From: Demequina flava
GTDB taxonomy: Bacteria; Actinomycetota; Actinomycetes; Actinomycetales; Demequinaceae
DNA: 64,000 nucleotides
Reading direction: 5' to 3'
Assembly: GCF_000975035.1 (NCBI RefSeq)
Contig: NZ_BBRA01000002.1
Coordinates: 62,001 to 126,000 of the forward strand
Part shown: positions 26,005 through 36,556 of the stretch, piece by piece
Numbering within the stretch: position 1 is the first letter of the stretch
Layout of the letters: each line of letters begins with the position of its first letter
The notes under the pieces: generated by a model
Databases searched by the model: none
What the model was told of the DNA's origin: nothing
Seen by the model: the letters and a program-made list of their open reading frames with translations, nothing else
Program-made: the position numbers and the translations under genes

Positions 26005-27321
26005 CTAGTGAAGCAATGTAGGCGGTGCCGGCGGTAGCAACTCTTCTAGCGAGGGGTCCTCGGGGAAGAGCACGTGCGGGTGAGGGGTCCATCCGAGCAC
26101 CGTCGTTGGCACCGAGCCATCGCGCGGCGGCTCTGGTTGCACAACGTCCTCGTGGAGGAATACCTTGCGCACGACGAGTTCCGCGGCGTTGCCTTTCTCG
26201 TAGGTACAGAAGCGTTCGCGAAACGATGCCCGCTTCTCTTCGTACTCGGGAGACTCATACGAAGCTGTGAGCACTGCATCGAGCAGCCCATTGGCGTTGA
26301 ACGTGACCTGACCGGGGGCGTCAACCGTGATGTCGAAGTATGCCCCGCGTTCGAAGCGGTAGCGGTCCCAGTCAAAGCAGAACAGCAGGATGGGTCGATC
26401 AATGAGGGCGTAATCGAACATGGCCGACGAATAGTCGGTGATGAGCGCGTCAGAGGCGACGTACAGGTCCTCTACTTCCCAGCCCTGTGAAACATCGATC
26501 ACGGAATCGGGGATCGCTTTACGCCCACGCTTGTCGTGGTAGTAGTGATCGCGAACCAGGAGACGGACTCCTTCAGGCAGCAAGGAAGCGAAGGCGGACA
26601 GGTCGAAATCTGCCTCCTTAGGGCCGCGTCGCGTTCGCCATGTCGGCATGTAGAGCAGAGCCCTCTCGCCGTCGGCGAGTCCAAGGCGCTCTCGAGCCGC
26701 TTCGCGGTCTTCGTCGGTCGCGTGAATGAGGCGATCGTTGCGTGGCGATCCGACGGGGAGTTGCGCGCAGTCGTTGTTGTACGCGCGCCGCCACACCTCG
26801 GTGAGATACGGGCTTGTTGACAGGCTGTAAGTCCAACGCTGACAGCGCTTGTGCATCGTGACGATGGTGTCGTTGGAGGGACGCTTGCCGGAGAAGTGGC
26901 GATCCGCACCCATGTACTTCAACGCCGTGCCGTGGTGAGTCTCGACATAGACCTGACCCTCGCGCGGAGGCACGCTCCAGTGCGGGTTGGCATCATCGAC
27001 GAAGTACTTCGCGGTCGAAATGAGCCGCAGGTAGTCCACAGTGCGCGGCGTGACGTAGTCGAAGCCTTCGGGTACCAAGTGGACATCCTGCTTGCGGACA
27101 ATCCACACGGCCTTGAGGTGTGGCGCGAGTTCCTGCTGTTTGCGGTAGATCGCGAGCGGGTTGCCGCGTGGCGCACGGTGCCACACGCACGTATAGACAA
27201 TGACGTCTTCTTGCAGGGGTTGCTTAAGGAAGCGCGGTCCGAGAGTACGGTCCTGCACTGCGCGCACCAGGCGTGCCATGCGCGCACGGTTACGCCGGTA
27301 TGCCCGAGAAATCCTGTTCAC
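26005..27321 (-). CDS. CDP-glycerol glycerophosphotransferase family protein (TagB/TagF-like)
   Basis: A 438-residue protein that likely transfers glycerol phosphate from CDP-glycerol onto a wall or lipid-linked polymer. Family marks are YVETHHGTALKYMG with the catalytic His, the phosphate-binding GSPRNDR, LLYMPTWR and the late ITDYSSAMFDYALIDRP block with Ser and Asp. It lacks the N-terminal glycosyltransferase domain found in long TagF fusions. The GTG start follows TAGACT by 8 bases. It is divergent from the CDP-glycerol supplier gene tagD 53 bases away, which supports the substrate assignment. Whether it primes (TagB) or polymerises (TagF) is open. Confidence 0.88.
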   Translation of the reverse strand: MNRISRAYRRNRARMARLVRAVQDRTLGPRFLKQPLQEDVIVYTCVWHRAPRGNPLAIYRKQQELAPHLKAVWIVRKQDVHLVPEGFDYVTPRTVDYLRLISTAKYFVDDANPHWSVPPREGQVYVETHHGTALKYMGADRHFSGKRPSNDTIVTMHKRCQRWTYSLSTSPYLTEVWRRAYNNDCAQLPVGSPRNDRLIHATDEDREAARERLGLADGERALLYMPTWRTRRGPKEADFDLSAFASLLPEGVRLLVRDHYYHDKRGRKAIPDSVIDVSQGWEVEDLYVASDALITDYSSAMFDYALIDRPILLFCFDWDRYRFERGAYFDITVDAPGQVTFNANGLLDAVLTASYESPEYEEKRASFRERFCTYEKGNAAELVVRKVFLHEDVVQPEPPRDGSVPTTVLGWTPHPHVLFPEDPSLEELLPPAPPTLLH

Positions 27322-27329
27322 GGTGTACC

Positions 27330-27335
27330 AGTCTA
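27330..27335 (-). promoter_or_regulatory. Candidate -10 box of the TagB/TagF-like gene
   Basis: TAGACT on the minus strand, 8 bases before the GTG; a leaderless or nearly leaderless start is likely. Confidence 0.4.
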
Positions 27336-27362
27336 GGGGCGCGAGCGGTGTTTCCCATCGCG

Positions 27363-27368
27363 TAACCT
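27363..27368 (+). promoter_or_regulatory. -10 box of leaderless tagD
   Basis: TAACCT lies 6 bases before the tagD ATG in a 53-base divergent spacer. No Shine-Dalgarno fits. Confidence 0.5.
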
Positions 27369-27374
27369 GGGCGT

Positions 27375-27773
27375 ATGACCCGTGTACTCACGTTTGGAAC
27401 GTTCGACGTCTTCCACATCGGCCACGTCAATATGCTTGTGCGCGCCGCAGATCTTGGCGATCACCTCACGGTCGGTGTGTCGTCAGACAACCTGAACTTC
27501 TCGAAGAAGCAGCGCTACCCGGTCTACCGCGAAGAGCACCGTGTATCGATCATCAAGTCGTTGGCGTGCGTCGATGAGGTCTTTGTTGAAGAGTCGCTAG
27601 AGCTCAAGGGCGAGTACATTCAGCGCTTCGGCGCGGACATTCTCGTGATGGGTGATGACTGGGCCGGCAAGTTCGATCACTACCGTGAGCTTTGTGAAGT
27701 GGTTTACCTTCCGCGGACCGCAGATGTGTCGACGACGGACATCATTCAGGACATCAAGGAGCGGCAGGACTGA
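27375..27773 (+). CDS. tagD: Glycerol-3-phosphate cytidylyltransferase
   Basis: A 132-residue nucleotidyltransferase that makes CDP-glycerol from CTP and glycerol 3-phosphate. The HIGH motif appears as FDVFHIGHVNML, and the second signature as RTADVSTTDII. Length matches TagD. The neighbour on the other strand uses CDP-glycerol, so the pair probably builds a poly(glycerol phosphate) or a glycerol-phosphate wall substituent. Confidence 0.94.
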   Translation: MTRVLTFGTFDVFHIGHVNMLVRAADLGDHLTVGVSSDNLNFSKKQRYPVYREEHRVSIIKSLACVDEVFVEESLELKGEYIQRFGADILVMGDDWAGKFDHYRELCEVVYLPRTADVSTTDIIQDIKERQD

Positions 27774-27788
27774 CACGCGGGCACAGCA

Positions 27789-27818
27789 TTGTGCCCAGTG
27801 GGAGTTTCGAGGTAGGAT
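27789..27818 (+). promoter_or_regulatory. Predicted promoter of rpsA
   Basis: TTGTGC (27789-27794) and TAGGAT (27813-27818) are 18 bases apart. The leader would be about 80 bases. A 7-bp hairpin, GGGCACA/TGTGCCC at 27779-27796, overlaps the -35 box. Confidence 0.5.
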
Positions 27819-27904
27819 ATCCGTTGGCCGTGTGTGCGTACGTGCGCGCGGTGCAGTAACAACACACTTATCCACTTACCACCGTCCATCGGAGCTACTC
27901 CTTA

Positions 27905-29389
27905 ATGTCCGTATCCACCCCCGAGTCCACCCCTATCGCCGTCAACGACATCGGCTCCGCTGAGGATTTCCTCGCAGCCGTCGACGCGACTATCAAGAAC
28001 TTTGACGACGGCGACCTCGTCGAAGGAACCATCGTCAAGGTTGATCGTGACGAAGTTCTTCTCGACATCGGTTACAAGACCGAAGGCGTGATCCCTTCAC
28101 GCGAACTGTCGATCCGTCACGATGCAAATCCTGACGAGGTTGTCGAAGTTGGCGACACCATCGAGGCCCTCGTTCTCCAGAAGGAGGACAAGGAAGGCCG
28201 CCTCATCCTGTCCAAGAAGCGCGCTCAGTACGAGCGGGCATGGGGCTCGATCGAGAAGATCAAGGAAGAAGACGGTGTTGTCACCGGTTCCGTGATCGAG
28301 GTCGTCAAGGGTGGTCTGATCGTGGACATCGGCCTGCGTGGCTTCCTGCCCGCATCGCTGGTGGAGATGCGCCGTGTGCGCGACCTCGCTCCCTACATCG
28401 GTCAGCAGATCGAAGCGAAGATCATCGAGCTCGACAAGAACCGCAACAACGTGGTCCTGTCGCGCCGTGCCTTCCTCGAGCAGACGCAGTCTGAGGTTCG
28501 TTCGACCTTCCTCACCGCTCTGCAGCCCGGCCAGGTCCGCAAGGGCACCGTGTCGTCGATCGTTAACTTCGGTGCGTTCGTTGACCTCGGTGGCGTTGAC
28601 GGCCTCGTGCACGTGTCCGAGCTGTCCTGGAAGCACATCGACCACCCCAACGAGGTTGTGTCGGTCGGCCAGGAGGTCGAGGTCGAGGTTCTCGACATCG
28701 ACATGGACCGCGAGCGTGTTTCGCTGTCGCTCAAGGCAACGCAGGAAGACCCCTGGGCTGTGTACGCACGTACCCACGCCATCGGACAGATTGTGCCCGG
28801 CAAGGTCACCAAGCTCGTTCCGTTCGGCGCATTCGTGCGTGTGTACGACGGCATCGAAGGCCTCGTTCACATCTCCGAGCTGGCTGTTCGCCACGTCGAG
28901 CTGCCCGAGCAGGTCGTCCAGGCTGATGAAGAGGTCTTCGTCAAGATCATCGACATCGACCTCGAGCGTCGCCGTATCTCGCTGTCCATCAAGCAGGCCA
29001 ACGAGGGTGTCGACCCCGCTGGTGAGGACTTCGACCCCGCGCTGTACGGCATGACCGCGGAGTACGACGAGCAGGGCAACTACAAGTACCCCGAGGGCTT
29101 CGACCCCGAGACCCAGGAATGGCGCGATGGCTTCGACGAGCAGCGCGAGGCCTGGGAGGCGGACTACGCCAAGGCTCACGAGCGCTGGGAAGCTCACAAG
29201 AGCTTCGTTGCGAAGCAGGAGGAGCAGGCCGCAGAGGCTGAGACCACCGAGGCCGCAGCACCCCGTCGTCGTACCAAGGCTGAGGGCGGCGCAGCGTCGT
29301 ACTCTTCGCAGGACGAGTCGTCGGACAGCGGAACGCTCGCTTCGGACGAGCGCCTCGCTGCACTGCGCGAGAAGCTGACTGGCAACTAA
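27905..29389 (+). CDS. rpsA: 30S ribosomal protein S1
   Basis: A 494-residue RNA-binding protein that helps load mRNA on the 30S subunit. Four S1 domains are visible at about residues 34-104, 122-190, 207-276 and 293-363 (for example GLVHVSELSWKHID). The last 130 residues are an acidic, Ala/Glu-rich tail with low complexity. Four domains are the usual number in actinobacteria, against six in E. coli. It is monocistronic, with a promoter upstream and a strong terminator downstream. Confidence 0.96.
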   Translation: MSVSTPESTPIAVNDIGSAEDFLAAVDATIKNFDDGDLVEGTIVKVDRDEVLLDIGYKTEGVIPSRELSIRHDANPDEVVEVGDTIEALVLQKEDKEGRLILSKKRAQYERAWGSIEKIKEEDGVVTGSVIEVVKGGLIVDIGLRGFLPASLVEMRRVRDLAPYIGQQIEAKIIELDKNRNNVVLSRRAFLEQTQSEVRSTFLTALQPGQVRKGTVSSIVNFGAFVDLGGVDGLVHVSELSWKHIDHPNEVVSVGQEVEVEVLDIDMDRERVSLSLKATQEDPWAVYARTHAIGQIVPGKVTKLVPFGAFVRVYDGIEGLVHISELAVRHVELPEQVVQADEEVFVKIIDIDLERRRISLSIKQANEGVDPAGEDFDPALYGMTAEYDEQGNYKYPEGFDPETQEWRDGFDEQREAWEADYAKAHERWEAHKSFVAKQEEQAAEAETTEAAAPRRRTKAEGGAASYSSQDESSDSGTLASDERLAALREKLTGN

Positions 29390-29404
29390 ACGCCACACGC
29401 TTGA

Positions 29405-29442
29405 CAAACGGCCCCGACACCGCATGGTGTCGGGGCCGTTTG
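29405..29442 (+). terminator. Intrinsic terminator of rpsA
   Basis: A perfect 17-bp stem (29405-29421 with 29426-29442) around GCAT, followed by CGTTTGTT. It begins 16 bases after the rpsA stop. Confidence 0.88.
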
Positions 29443-29498
29443 CGTTTGTTGTGACCGGCAAGTTGCTTTAGTGGGATTCGTACTGCCAGACTCACGTC

Positions 29499-30095
29499 AT
29501 GCTCCGCATTGGACTTACTGGGGGGATCGCGGCCGGCAAGTCCACCGCATCGGCCCGCTTCAAGGAACGTGGCGCGCTTGTCGTCGACCACGATGACCTT
29601 GCTCGGCGCGCCGTCGCGCCGGGTTCGGCCGCGCTTGTCGACATCGTCAGCGCATTTGGTGACCGGATGGTGGTTGACGGCGCGTTGGATCGCGCGGCAC
29701 TTGCTGCAGTGGTCTTTCGCGACGACCACGCGCGGCAAAAGTTGAACGACATCGTCCATCCTTACGTATTCGCAATGGGCCAGGCCGCCGACAAACGTGC
29801 GCGGGCAGACGGGGTCGCTGTGGTCGTTCATGACATTCCGTTGTTGGTGGAGAGCGGGCAAGACGCCGACTTCGACATGGTGGTGACGATCGCAGCTGAT
29901 CCGGATGTACGGCTGAGCCGACTCGTCGAGGGGCGCGGCCTGTCACTTGAAGAAGCCCGCGGGCGCATCTCTGCGCAAGCTTCAAACGCGGACCGTGCCG
30001 CGATCGCCGATGTCGTGCTCGATGGCAACGCGAGTCCTGAGAGTCTGCGCTCTCAGGTCGATGAGTTCTGGAAGCATCACATCCCGCAACACTGA
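29499..30095 (+). CDS. coaE: Dephospho-CoA kinase
   Basis: A 198-residue kinase for the last step of coenzyme A synthesis. The P-loop is [12 protein letters not shown], the CoA-binding DHDDLARR follows, and [15 protein letters not shown] and RISAQ blocks are in the expected order. Many actinobacteria have a long C-terminal GrpB-like extension on CoaE, which is absent here. It lies 35 bases before uvrB. Confidence 0.95.
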   Translation: MLRIGLTGGIAAGKSTASARFKERGALVVDHDDLARRAVAPGSAALVDIVSAFGDRMVVDGALDRAALAAVVFRDDHARQKLNDIVHPYVFAMGQAADKRARADGVAVVVHDIPLLVESGQDADFDMVVTIAADPDVRLSRLVEGRGLSLEEARGRISAQASNADRAAIADVVLDGNASPESLRSQVDEFWKHHIPQH

Positions 30096-30118
30096 CGTTG
30101 CGTGTCACAGGTGACGCG

Positions 30119-30124
30119 TACCGT
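30119..30124 (+). promoter_or_regulatory. -10 box of leaderless uvrB
   Basis: TACCGT lies 6 bases before the ATG at 30131; a TTGCGT 15 bases upstream (30098-30103) may act as the -35 box. Confidence 0.5.
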
Positions 30125-30130
30125 AGTGGC

Positions 30131-32197
30131 ATGACCTTCGACATCCGCCGTTCTGAAGCACCGTTTCGTGTCGAATCGGAGTTTCAGCCTTCAGGCGATC
30201 AGCCGAAAGCGATCGATGAACTCGCCCGCAGGATTGAAGCGGGGGAGGACGACGTCGTGCTCTTGGGCGCGACCGGCACCGGTAAGTCCGCGACGACAGC
30301 CTGGTTGATCGAGCGGTTGCAGCGCCCCACGCTTGTGATGGCGCACAACAAGACCCTCGCCGCCCAGTTGGCGACAGAGTTTCGAGAGCTGCTCCCGCAT
30401 AATGCGGTCGAGTACTTCGTCAGCTACTACGACTACTACCAGCCTGAGGCGTACGTGCCACAGACGGACACCTTCATCGAGAAGGACTCGTCGATCAACG
30501 AGGAGGTCGAGCGGCTCCGCTACTCGGCCACGAACTCCCTGCTCACACGGCGCGACGTCGTGGTGGTGTCGTCCGTCTCCTGTATCTACGGTCTTGGCAC
30601 GCCGGAGGAGTACATCCAGGCGATGGTGACGCTCCAGGTCGGCGACGTCGTGGATCGCGACGCACTGCTTCGTGAGTTTGTCCAAATGCAGTACAGCCGC
30701 AACGACTTGGCGTTCACGCGCGGCACGTTCCGCGTCCGCGGCGACACTGTCGAGATCATCCCTGTCTATGAGGAGCTGGCGATCCGCATCGAGTTCTTCG
30801 GTGACGAGATTGATGCTTTGTACTCTCTCCACCCGCTCACGGGGCAGGTCGTTGAGCAGAAGAAGGACGTGCACGTGTTCCCGGCCTCGCACTACGTGGC
30901 GAGCACGGAGCGCATGGAGCGCGCGATCAGCACCATCGAAGACGAGTTGGCGGTCCGGCTTGAGGAATTGGAGCGTCAGAACAAGCTGCTCGAGGCGCAA
31001 CGACTCAAGATGCGCACCACCTTTGACCTGGAGATGATGCGGTCGGTGGGCACATGTTCGGGCATCGAGAACTACTCGCGTCACATCGAACAGCGCGCAG
31101 AAGGCACGCCGCCACACACTTTGCTGGACTACTTTCCAGACGACTTCATGCTCGTGCTCGACGAATCGCACGTCACGGTGCCGCAGATCGGCGCGATGTT
31201 TGAAGGCGACCGTTCGCGCAAGCGCACACTCGTCGAACACGGCTTCCGCCTTCCCTCGGCTCTCGACAACCGCCCGCTGACGTGGGGCGAGTTCCTCAAC
31301 CGCACGGGACAGACCGTGTACCTGTCGGCGACACCAGGCAAATACGAGCTTGATGCAGCCGATGGCGTGGTTGAGCAAATCATTCGGCCAACGGGCCTGG
31401 TGGATCCCAAGATCGTGGTGAAGCCTACTGAAGGGCAGATTGACGATCTCCTGGAACAGATCCGGCAGCGCGTCGATAAGGATGAGCGGACCCTGGTCAC
31501 GACGCTCACAAAGAAGATGGCGGAGGACCTCACCGAGTTCTTGTCGGACAGGGGAGTGCTCGTGGAGTACCTCCACTCCGACGTCGACACGTTGCGTCGC
31601 GTGGAGTTGCTCCGAGAACTGCGGATGGGCCGCTTCGACGTACTCGTCGGTATCAACCTCCTGCGCGAAGGCCTTGACCTTCCCGAGGTCTCGCTGGTGA
31701 GCATCCTCGATGCGGACAAGGAGGGGTTCCTGCGCTCGGGGACGTCACTGATCCAGACCATCGGACGTGCCGCACGTAACGTCTCGGGTGAAGTGCATAT
31801 GTACGCCGACACCGTCACTGACTCCATGGAATCGGCGATCGACGAGACCAACCGACGGCGCGAGCGTCAGGTGGCCTACAACACCGAACACGGCATCGAC
31901 CCCACGCCGTTGCGCAAACGCATCGGCGACATCACCGAGATGCTGGCGAGAGAAGACGCGGACACTGCGCAGACCCTCGAACGAGCGTCCAAGAGCGCTA
32001 CAAAGGCTACCTCGAAGTCGCCGATGTCGGAGCGTCCGTCTGATGAACTTGCGCAGTTGATTGAGGACCTCAGCGCACAGATGAAGCAAGCCGCCGCGGA
32101 GCTCCAGTTTGAACTCGCGGCTCGCTTGCGCGATGAGATCGGTGAGTTGAAGAAGGAACTCCGGCAGATGCTCGGTGCCACAGGTGACAGCACGTAG
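30131..32197 (+). CDS. uvrB: Excinuclease ABC subunit B
   Basis: A 688-residue helicase-like protein of nucleotide-excision repair. Walker A is [10 protein letters not shown], the beta-hairpin region [12 protein letters not shown] inserts between strands, the DEAD-like box is DESH, motif V/VI contains [13 protein letters not shown] and QTIGRAARN, and the C-terminal UVR motif ([14 protein letters not shown]) contacts UvrC. The ATG at 30131 follows a TACCGT box; the frame extends 11 codons further up without a ribosome-binding site. uvrA and uvrC are within 5 kb. Confidence 0.97.
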   Translation: MTFDIRRSEAPFRVESEFQPSGDQPKAIDELARRIEAGEDDVVLLGATGTGKSATTAWLIERLQRPTLVMAHNKTLAAQLATEFRELLPHNAVEYFVSYYDYYQPEAYVPQTDTFIEKDSSINEEVERLRYSATNSLLTRRDVVVVSSVSCIYGLGTPEEYIQAMVTLQVGDVVDRDALLREFVQMQYSRNDLAFTRGTFRVRGDTVEIIPVYEELAIRIEFFGDEIDALYSLHPLTGQVVEQKKDVHVFPASHYVASTERMERAISTIEDELAVRLEELERQNKLLEAQRLKMRTTFDLEMMRSVGTCSGIENYSRHIEQRAEGTPPHTLLDYFPDDFMLVLDESHVTVPQIGAMFEGDRSRKRTLVEHGFRLPSALDNRPLTWGEFLNRTGQTVYLSATPGKYELDAADGVVEQIIRPTGLVDPKIVVKPTEGQIDDLLEQIRQRVDKDERTLVTTLTKKMAEDLTEFLSDRGVLVEYLHSDVDTLRRVELLRELRMGRFDVLVGINLLREGLDLPEVSLVSILDADKEGFLRSGTSLIQTIGRAARNVSGEVHMYADTVTDSMESAIDETNRRRERQVAYNTEHGIDPTPLRKRIGDITEMLAREDADTAQTLERASKSATKATSKSPMSERPSDELAQLIEDLSAQMKQAAAELQFELAARLRDEIGELKKELRQMLGATGDST

Positions 32198-32200
32198 GAT
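32195..32200 (+). promoter_or_regulatory. -10 box of leaderless terC, overlapping the uvrB stop
   Basis: TAGGAT lies 6 bases before the terC GTG. The TAG stop of uvrB forms its first half. Confidence 0.5.
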
Positions 32201-32206
32201 TGCCCG

Positions 32207-33289
32207 GTGACTGATGCATCCGTCTGGGCCGTGACCATCGCGCTGATCATTGCCCTGTTCATCTTTGACTTCGCGGTCGTGATCCGCCGGCCCCACGAGC
32301 CCACATTCAAGGAGTCAGTGGGGTGGTCGCTGTTCTACATCGGCGTCGCCGTGGTGTTCGGATTCTTCCTGCATTGGTGGCACGCGGACTTTCCGACCGC
32401 TGAGTACTTCGCCGGCTACATCACCGAGAAATCTCTCTCGGTAGATAACCTCTTTGTCTTCCTCGTCATCATGACGAGGTTCGCCGTGCCGCCTAAGTAC
32501 AGATCGCGCGTTCTGCTCGTCGGCATCGCTGTCGCGCTCGTCTTGCGAGGCATCTTCATTGCGGCCGGAGCCGCTGCCCTCGACGCTTTCTCGGCGCTGT
32601 TCTACGTGTTTGGCGCTTTCCTGATCTACACGGCCTGGGGGTTGGCCAAGGAGGAACCGGAAGACGCGGCCACCGCGGAGTATGAAGAGGGCCGCATGGT
32701 GCGCATGGTGCGCAAGATGTACCCGGTGACCGACGGGTACCGCGAGGGCAAGATCTTCGTCAAGGAGAACGGCCGCAAGCTCGTCACCCCCATGTTGCTG
32801 GTGATGGTCGCGATCGGTTCCACGGATGTCCTGTTTGCGCTGGACTCGATCCCTGCGATCTTTGGACTGACTCAGGACCCGTTCATCGTCTTCACGGCCA
32901 ATGCGTTCGCGCTATTGGGTCTACGTCAGCTGTACTTCCTTGTCCAGGGACTCCTTCAGCGCCTGGTGTACCTGCACTACGGGCTCGCTGCGATCCTGGC
33001 GTTTATCGGCGTCAAGCTTGTGTTGCACGCGCTTCACGAGAACAACATCCCGTTCATTAACGGTGGCGAGGGATTGCACGTTGTTGAGATCTCGACCGTG
33101 ACGTCGCTCGCCGTTATCTGCGGAATCTTGGTCATCGCCACGGTGGCAAGCCTCTGGGCTACACGCAATGGTGAAGAGAGCGCACCGCCTGCCCTCGAGG
33201 ACGAAGACGGCGATACCGTCGCGCCACGCTCTGGAGGCGCTAGCGACGGGGATTCCGCCGCAGGGGAGCCCAAGGACAACCGGAACTAG
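32207..33289 (+). CDS. TerC/Alx family membrane protein
   Basis: A 360-residue protein with about nine membrane helices. The family block FAGYITEKSLSVDNLFVFLV and the later MLLVMVAIGSTDVLFALDSIPA carry the paired acidic residues typical of TerC, which is linked to metal (manganese) export and tellurite resistance. The last 45 residues are a charged cytoplasmic tail. The start is GTG and probably leaderless. No tellurite operon is nearby, so a general metal-homeostasis role is more likely. Confidence 0.9.
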   Translation: MTDASVWAVTIALIIALFIFDFAVVIRRPHEPTFKESVGWSLFYIGVAVVFGFFLHWWHADFPTAEYFAGYITEKSLSVDNLFVFLVIMTRFAVPPKYRSRVLLVGIAVALVLRGIFIAAGAAALDAFSALFYVFGAFLIYTAWGLAKEEPEDAATAEYEEGRMVRMVRKMYPVTDGYREGKIFVKENGRKLVTPMLLVMVAIGSTDVLFALDSIPAIFGLTQDPFIVFTANAFALLGLRQLYFLVQGLLQRLVYLHYGLAAILAFIGVKLVLHALHENNIPFINGGEGLHVVEISTVTSLAVICGILVIATVASLWATRNGEESAPPALEDEDGDTVAPRSGGASDGDSAAGEPKDNRN

Positions 33290-33294
33290 GCGCC

Positions 33295-33579
33295 TTAGGC
33301 CGCGTCGGCCCACACCGCGGGCCACTCCCGAATACGTCGGTTCGCGATAAGCCCCGCCTCTGCGTAAGGGTCCTCATCGAGCATCGCTTCAACGTCGCTA
33401 CGTTGTGGGGCCTTCGCGATGAGCAACGCCCCAGCTGGTCCTTCATCCGTGTACCGGCCAAATGCGGGGAGTGATCCCTGCTCCGCGAGTTGAGACAAAT
33501 AGGCCCGATGCTTGGGACGGAGTGCGTCGCGCTGCTCGGCCTGGTCGTCGTACGAGTATTCGATCATCCACGTGGTCAT
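33295..33579 (-). CDS. YciI-like protein
   Basis: A 94-residue ferredoxin-like alpha/beta protein. MIEYSYDDQ, the RPKHRAYLSQLAEQGSLPAFG stretch (His of the putative active site) and DPYAEAGL match the YciI/YCII family, small proteins of uncertain enzymatic role. The ATG at 33579 gives the normal length; the frame extends upstream into the uvrA promoter. It converges on terC, with 5 bases between the stops. Confidence 0.85.
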   Translation of the reverse strand: MTTWMIEYSYDDQAEQRDALRPKHRAYLSQLAEQGSLPAFGRYTDEGPAGALLIAKAPQRSDVEAMLDEDPYAEAGLIANRRIREWPAVWADAA

Positions 33580-33665
33580 GTGCTCAGTCTGGCAGGTGCG
33601 CACAGGCAGAGGTGGTGCGAGTGTCAGGGGCTTGGGTGTGCCGACGAAACCCGCCGCTTGCGATT

Positions 33666-33677
33666 CGAACATGCGTT
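33666..33677. promoter_or_regulatory. Possible LexA (SOS) box upstream of uvrA
   Basis: GAACATGCGTTC is GAAC-N4-GTTC. The actinobacterial/Gram-positive LexA consensus is CGAAC-N4-GTTCG; here the flanks are C and G, so the full 14-base CGAACATGCGTTCG palindrome is matched. It lies 17-28 bases upstream of the uvrA -10 box, in the -35 region, where repressor binding would block transcription. Confidence 0.75.
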
Positions 33678-33693
33678 CGACTCGGCAATTGCG

Positions 33694-33699
33694 TAGCAT
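33694..33699 (+). promoter_or_regulatory. -10 box of leaderless uvrA
   Basis: TAGCAT lies 6 bases before the uvrA GTG. No SOS box of the LexA type is evident by eye nearby, although GAAC(N4)GTTC occurs at 33666 (GAACATGCGTTC), close to the actinobacterial LexA consensus. Confidence 0.5.
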
Positions 33700-33705
33700 T
33701 GCGGT

Positions 33706-36549
<2,844 letters not shown>

Positions 36550-36556
36550 GGGTGTC

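Noticed and set aside
27779-27796. Hairpin GGGCACA/TGTGCCC after tagD as a terminator
   Set aside because: Only 7 bp, no T-run, and it overlaps the predicted rpsA -35 box; it may be weak at best.
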